DNA from: Aldrovandia affinis
Lineage: Eukaryota > Chordata > Actinopteri > Notacanthiformes > Halosauridae
Direction of reading: 5' to 3'
Length of the DNA stretch: 64,000 nt
Assembly (NCBI GenBank): GCA_029706075.1
Contig: JAINUG010000196.1
Span: 705,501-769,500 of the forward strand
Position numbers and translations under genes: made by a program
The notes under the pieces: generated by a model
Databases searched by the model: none
Told to the model about the DNA's origin: nothing
Seen by the model: only the letters and a program-made list of their open reading frames with translations
Part shown: positions 59,781-64,000 of the stretch, piece by piece
Numbering within the stretch: the stretch's first letter is position 1
How the letters are laid out: every line of letters starts with the position of its first letter

Positions 59781-59912
59781 TATCGCTTCCCAAAAGAGAA
59801 AGCACAACAAAACCTGTGGATTGCTGCAGTAAAACGAGATGGCTGGATACCTACTAGCAACTCCAGGATCTGTAGCACCCATTTCATCACTGGTAAATTA
59901 TATGGAGTGTAA
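59781..59912 (+). pseudogene. THAP-domain remnant in hepacam intron 2
   Basis: A 44-residue open stretch reads YRFPKEKAQQNLWIAAVKRD and GWIPTSNSRICSTHFITGK. The FP, W, GW-P and ICSxHF spacing is that of the second half of a THAP zinc finger. The N-terminal Cys pair is not readable in the same frame. THAP domains occur in P-type, Kolobok and Harbinger-type transposons and in genes descended from them. The hepacam intron setting favours a transposon. Confidence 0.55.
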
Positions 59913-60815
59913 CTTAAACGGCTTAACTTTTGTTCAAGTGCTCATTTAAGCTTATCTACATAGGTCATCTAACAACTTGTTAAGTGACGAATACCACCAG
60001 CAGTAAGGTTACTGTTTCAAACATAAGGTTGTATTTTGAGTGTCTATATTCTTTTTCTCATGCAAAATATGTGCTCATAGTAGGCTCCTAGCTAAATCTT
60101 CTCATGTCTGTGGTGTTGTTTCAAATCTGTTAATGTCAACGTGTATTGAGCAAGTTATTGCAAATCATTAGCCACGGTTACATGCCCACCGATAACGTTA
60201 GGCTACTCTGGTGAAAATGCAATTAGAACAATATCTCGTTGTCATTCCAAGACTGGTGTCCAGCTAGCATTGTTCAATGAAGCTCACGATTGTAGTAAAC
60301 TTAAACATAATATTTTGTTTGTGCACAACCACGTATTTCTCAGATTTCACAGACGGAGCATTTAAACCCTTTTGAACGCATTGCTTCACTGCAACAACAA
60401 TAGCAGTGACATGGCTACAAACCTCACCTAACCTAAAAATCTAACATTACTACATGTATTCATTGACCAAACAAGCTAGCTAGCTAGCTCACCCAGCCAT
60501 GCATGTACAGTGTCCACTGACAACCTTCCTTCTTAGCGATGAACCATGCAGATTACGTTTTAGAGTTTGACCTGCTCCAACTTCACCGTAGACAATACAA
60601 TAGTCATTCTCAGTATATGAGCATATACACTATATGGCCAAAAGTCAGTGGACACCTGACCATCACACCTATATGAGCTTGTTGGACTTCTCATTCTAAA
60701 ACCATGGGCATTAATATGGAGTTGGACCCCCCCATGCGGCTATGACAGCTGCCACTCTTCTGGGAAGGTTTTGGAGTGTGTCTGTGCCCATTCAGCCAAA
60801 AGAGCATCTGTGAGG

Positions 60816-61480
60816 TCAGGCACTGATGTTGGACGAGAAGGCCTGGCTTTCAATCTTGCGTTCTAATTCCTCCCAAAGGTGTTCAATGGGGTTGAGGTCA
60901 GGGCTCTGTGCAGGCCAATCGAGTTCCTCCACACCAAACTTGTCTAACCATGTCTTTATGGACGTCGCTTTGTGCACAGGGGCACAGTCATGCTGGAACA
61001 GCAAAGGGCCTTCCCCAAACTGTTACCACAAAGTTGGAAGCGTCCAATTGGCTAAGATGTCTTCGTATCCTGTAGCATTAAGAATACCCTTCACTGGAGC
61101 TAAGGGGCCTATCCCAAACCCTGAGAAACAGCCCCAGACCATTATCCCTCCTCCACCAAACTTTATAGTAGGCACTATGCATTCCGGAAGGTAGCGCTCT
61201 CCTGGCATCCGCCAAACCCAGATTCATCTATCAGACTGCCAGATAGTGAAGCGTGATTCATCACTCCAAAGAACACATTTCCACTGCTCCAGAGTTCAGT
61301 TGCGGCGTGCTTTACACCACTCCAGCCAACGCTTGGCATTGCGCATGGTGATGTGAGGCTTGTGTGCAGCTGCTCGGCCATGGAAACCCATTCCATGAAG
61401 CTCCCGATGCACAGTTCTTGTGCTGGTGGTGCTTCCAGAGGCAGTTTGGTACTCTGTAGTGAGTGATGATAGGCGATTTT
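60816..61480 (-). pseudogene. Tc1 transposase middle and catalytic part
   Basis: Frames in order on the minus strand: TVHRELHGMGFHGRAAAHKP; a shifted segment around [37 protein letters not shown]; then the second catalytic Asp block FQHDCAPVHKA and the Glu block NPIEHLWEELERK. Several frameshifts lie between the blocks. Confidence 0.85.
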
Positions 61481-61498
61481 TACGCGCTATGCACTTCA

Positions 61499-62090
61499 AT
61501 ACAATAACCAACAAGGCCCAGCAGCGCATGTACTTTCTGCGACAGCTTAAGAAATTCAAGCTGTCGCAAGCGCTGCTGGTCCAATTCTACACAGCCATAA
61601 TTGAATCAGTCATCACATCCTCCATCTCCGTGTGGTTCAGCTCTGCATCATCCCATTCTAAGCAGAAACTACAGCGCATAGTACGGTATGCAGAGAAAAT
61701 CATTGGCTGCCAGCTCCCCCCCCACAGATCTGTACACCTCCAGGATGAGGAAGACAGCAGGGAAAATCATGGCTGACCCCTCACACCCCGGCCACTCTCT
61801 CTTCCAGCGCTTCCCCTCTCAGCGGAGACCGAGAGTGAGAGCCCTAAAGACTAGGACTAAACGCACACTCTTGCACCTTAACTGTGTACATAACCGTTAT
61901 CTGTACTGTATTTGTATATTAGCACTGTACTGTATTGTATTGTATTATATTGTATTGTATTTTTATTACACTGTATTTTCTTTAAGCTCTTGTTATTGTA
62001 TTGCTTGTATGTTGACACCTTGCACTAAGGCAAATTCCTTGTACATCGTACTTGGCGAATAAATAATTCTGATTCTGATTCTGATTCTGA
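61499..62090 (+). mobile_element. LINE 3' fragment inside the Tc1 transposase
   Basis: The + strand reads a RT C-terminal region: NKAQQRMYFLRQLKKFKLSQ, then ESVITSSISVWFSS and LQRIVRYAEKIIGCQLP, typical of the I/Nimb-like fish LINEs. It ends in a TTCTGA repeat (about 62067-62093). The Tc1 sequence resumes at TTCAGCACTC, with a possible short TTCA duplication. The 5' end is truncated. Confidence 0.75.
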
Positions 62091-62098
62091 TTCAGCAC

Positions 62099-62305
62099 TC
62101 ATCGGCCCTGCTCTGCGAGTTTGCGTGGTCTACCACTTCGTGGCCGAGCTGTTGTTGCTCCTAGGCGCTTCCACTTCACAATAATAGCACTTACAGTTGA
62201 CCGGGGCACATCTAGTAGGGCAGGAATTTCACGAACTGACTTGAGGCAAAGGTGGCATCCTATGACAGTGCCGCGTTTAAAGTCACTGAGCTCTTTATGA
62301 ACCAT
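62099..62305 (-). pseudogene. Tc1 transposase N-terminal DNA-binding part
   Basis: Reads MVHKELSDFKRGTVIGCHLC, then VPRSTVSAIIVKWKR and RPRSGRPRKLAEQ: the paired-like helix-turn-helix with the GRPR hook. It is separated from the rest by the LINE insertion. Confidence 0.85.
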
Positions 62306-62487
62306 TCTGAATTCTAAATGTTTGTCTGTGGAGATTGCATGGCTATGTGCTGGATTTTATGCGTCTGTTGGCAATGGGTGTGGCTGAAACACCTGAACTC
62401 AATAATTAGTAGGGGTGTCCACTGACTTTTGTCCATATAGTGTATCTCTGACTTTCCACTAAGAAAATAGTTGTAAGCATTCAAGCT

Positions 62488-63539
62488 GCGGTAAAGGCTT
62501 CAGTAGCCTATAATTCAAACAAAATTGAATTTGGCGTGTTTGCACTGGCAAGATGGCGGGTTTGCGACTAAAACGAAGCGCCACATTGGGCTTCGATCGC
62601 CACAGTGTGTGCAGGCTGCCTAGCTGAACTTATCGAACTTTTCGCACAGCCCCTCTCAATACACCGTCGCCTGGAATTGGTCAACAATGTAATGTGATTG
62701 GTTGCATTTTTTACATAGGCCTATGTCATTTGGTCCGCTTGTTTCCAGTTTACCATCACGTTATCATCTTGTTATCATTGCGCCCAGCTGTTACACTACT
62801 TACGTCATTAGCTCTAGCTAGCTATATTTCATGTTTACAAACAATTAATTTTTCTGTGAATCCAGTTGGCAATTTTGCTCTTGGGGAAATGCACCACTTG
62901 TAGCTAGCTAACATTAGCTTGCTACCAAAATCCTCATTAGTTATTTGGCATTACCTATTTGGCCTCAGTTCACCACCAATTGTGTGACATAGGCTAGCTG
63001 CTAATGAAGTTAACCAGCTTGCTAATTAGCTACAGTATATTAATACGGACAGTCAGATACCATTTATTCAAAGCTTTCATCAAAAGAAAATGAACTCTGA
63101 AGCCTGATGCACAGGCTAACCCATAGTCTACTACATCAAAAAGTAAAATTCACAGTCACTTGATGCTATATACAACATACAATGAGAAATGACATTTTGC
63201 AGTTTCTGGAGCATACTTTCTTATGTCTGTTACAGGATCCTATCATAAGGTATGATGGTTTAAACATAGGGTTATTTTGTACATCGAGCATGACTGCATT
63301 GCACATTAGGCACTTGCTGATGTTTGCTTCATTGGTATTTATATTTCCGGTTCCGTAGACTAGTGACTAGCAAGCTCCCCCATCTGGCGTGGAGCATCAT
63401 TAAACGTAGAGACCTCAAGTCGCAGCAAGTATATTGACATTTGGTTGCAACGCCGTATTCCACAGCAGTTCGACAGCATGTGCGAACACGCCAAATTCAA
63501 TTTCGTTTGAAGTATACTGCGGCCTTAAGCCTTCACTGC
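62488..63539. mobile_element. Non-autonomous DNA element with long imperfect inverted repeats
   Basis: The left end (from 62488: GCGGTAAAGGCTTCAGTAGC, then AAAATTGAATTTGGCGTGTT) pairs with the right end (AACACGCCAAATTCAATTTC, then CCTTAAGCCTTCACTGC to 63539) over about 60 bp with mismatches. No transposase frame inside. The family is unknown; Harbinger- or Kolobok-like is a guess. Confidence 0.6.
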
Positions 63540-63544
63540 CTCTC

Positions 63545-64000
63545 TAGTGTAAACACACTCCGTATTGACAAGGTAATGATACAGTCACCTCAAGTAAAAA
63601 CTTCAAGTTGGCGGAAAAATAATGTTGTCTCAAGACTTTGTTCAACTGATCTGGTAATGACATTTGACCATTTATTGATCATTTTTGCACATATCTTGCT
63701 TGTTCACTCTTTGGGAGGCTCAAGAAGTACGTACGAACTAGTCATTTTAGATTTTGTTTATGGCGCCACCAGAAATGTTCTAGGAACGGACATGCACAAT
63801 AGCTTTGTTATTGTTTACATCATTGAAATGGTCTATTCTTTAGTCTGTTGTGCCCAAAAACAAGAGTCCATTCTGCTTATCCGTTCATTTGTTTATTTAT
63901 ATTTGTTAGTTGCGCAAGTACAACCAACTGCACAATTCACAAACCTAACCTAACCCAGTGAATAAGTGGATATATGTTATATTTTAAGCTTTTTTGTTGT
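63545..64000. other. hepacam intron 2 continuing past the window
   Basis: The 170-codon open frame over 63441-63953 has no recognisable domain and overlaps the inverted-repeat element. No exon 3 of hepacam is seen. Confidence 0.4.

Larger units (their letters stand above)
60628..62442 (-). mobile_element. Tc1-like transposon with a LINE inserted in its transposase
   Basis: Termini CACTATATGGCCAAAAGTCA and the complement of TGACTTTTGTCCATATAGTG, TA-flanked. The minus strand encodes a transposase in order: helix-turn-helix start (62099-62305), middle pieces (61023-61480) and the catalytic end FQHDCAPVHKATSIKTWLDK ... SPDLNPIEHLWEELERK (60816-61004). Frameshifts and a LINE insertion (61499-62090) inactivate it. 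Confidence 0.9.

Noticed and set aside
63441-63953. 170-codon open frame on the + strand
   Set aside because: No ATG start, no recognisable domain, low-complexity hydrophobic end, and overlap with a transposon inverted repeat. Treated as chance.
1-64000. CRISPR arrays, rRNA genes or operons
   Set aside because: No regularly spaced repeats of that type, no rRNA motifs, and the split genes and repeat content are those of an animal genome.

Overview
The window is vertebrate nuclear DNA, almost certainly from a ray-finned fish. The host genes are split by GT..AG introns of 0.2 to at least 14 kb. The repeat load is typical of fish: L2- and CR1-type LINEs, a Penelope-like element, tRNA-derived SINEs, many Tc1-like transposons, hAT elements and solo LTRs. 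Host coding sequence is under 2 percent of the window. Several SINEs share the 3' tail of the L2 LINE, a common arrangement in fishes. I cannot name the species. The neighbouring neurogranin and HEPACAM genes match the region that lies on human chromosome 11q24.

Three host genes are visible, all on the + strand. (1) 11782-14372 holds a complete four-exon gene for a small secreted or surface protein of about 157 residues. It has a signal peptide, one V-type immunoglobulin domain, a short stalk and a hydrophobic C-terminus that looks like a GPI-anchor signal. I do not recognise the orthologue. (2) 25461-30090 is neurogranin (nrgn), with a 5-codon first exon and the calmodulin-binding IQ exon. 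A possible terminal exon lies at 45615-45715. (3) 53825-59558 holds the first two coding exons of hepacam (GlialCAM): the signal-peptide exon and the first Ig-like domain. The remaining exons lie beyond the right edge.

Region by region: 1-10030 is repeat-dominated. Its centre is a three-layer nest: an L2 LINE broken by a solo LTR, which is itself broken by a 4.07 kb CR1 LINE, with matching 5-bp target duplications at both joints. 10.0-25.4 kb holds the Ig gene, a Tc1 element with SINEs inside it, and a hAT remnant with a MITE inside it. 25.4-45.8 kb is nrgn, whose introns hold Tc1 copies, a Penelope remnant, SINEs, a solo LTR, a MITE and a hAT element. 45.8-53.8 kb is intergenic with a Tc1 element, a CR1 3' fragment and CA repeats. 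53.8-64 kb is hepacam, whose introns hold two Tc1-like elements, a long-TIR element and a THAP-domain remnant.

Nothing suggests a bacterial-type system, a CRISPR array, or rRNA or functional tRNA genes. The most unusual items are the unassigned single-V-domain gene, the ambiguous 3' end of nrgn, the nested insertion, and five CTCF-like motifs whose orientation brackets nrgn.
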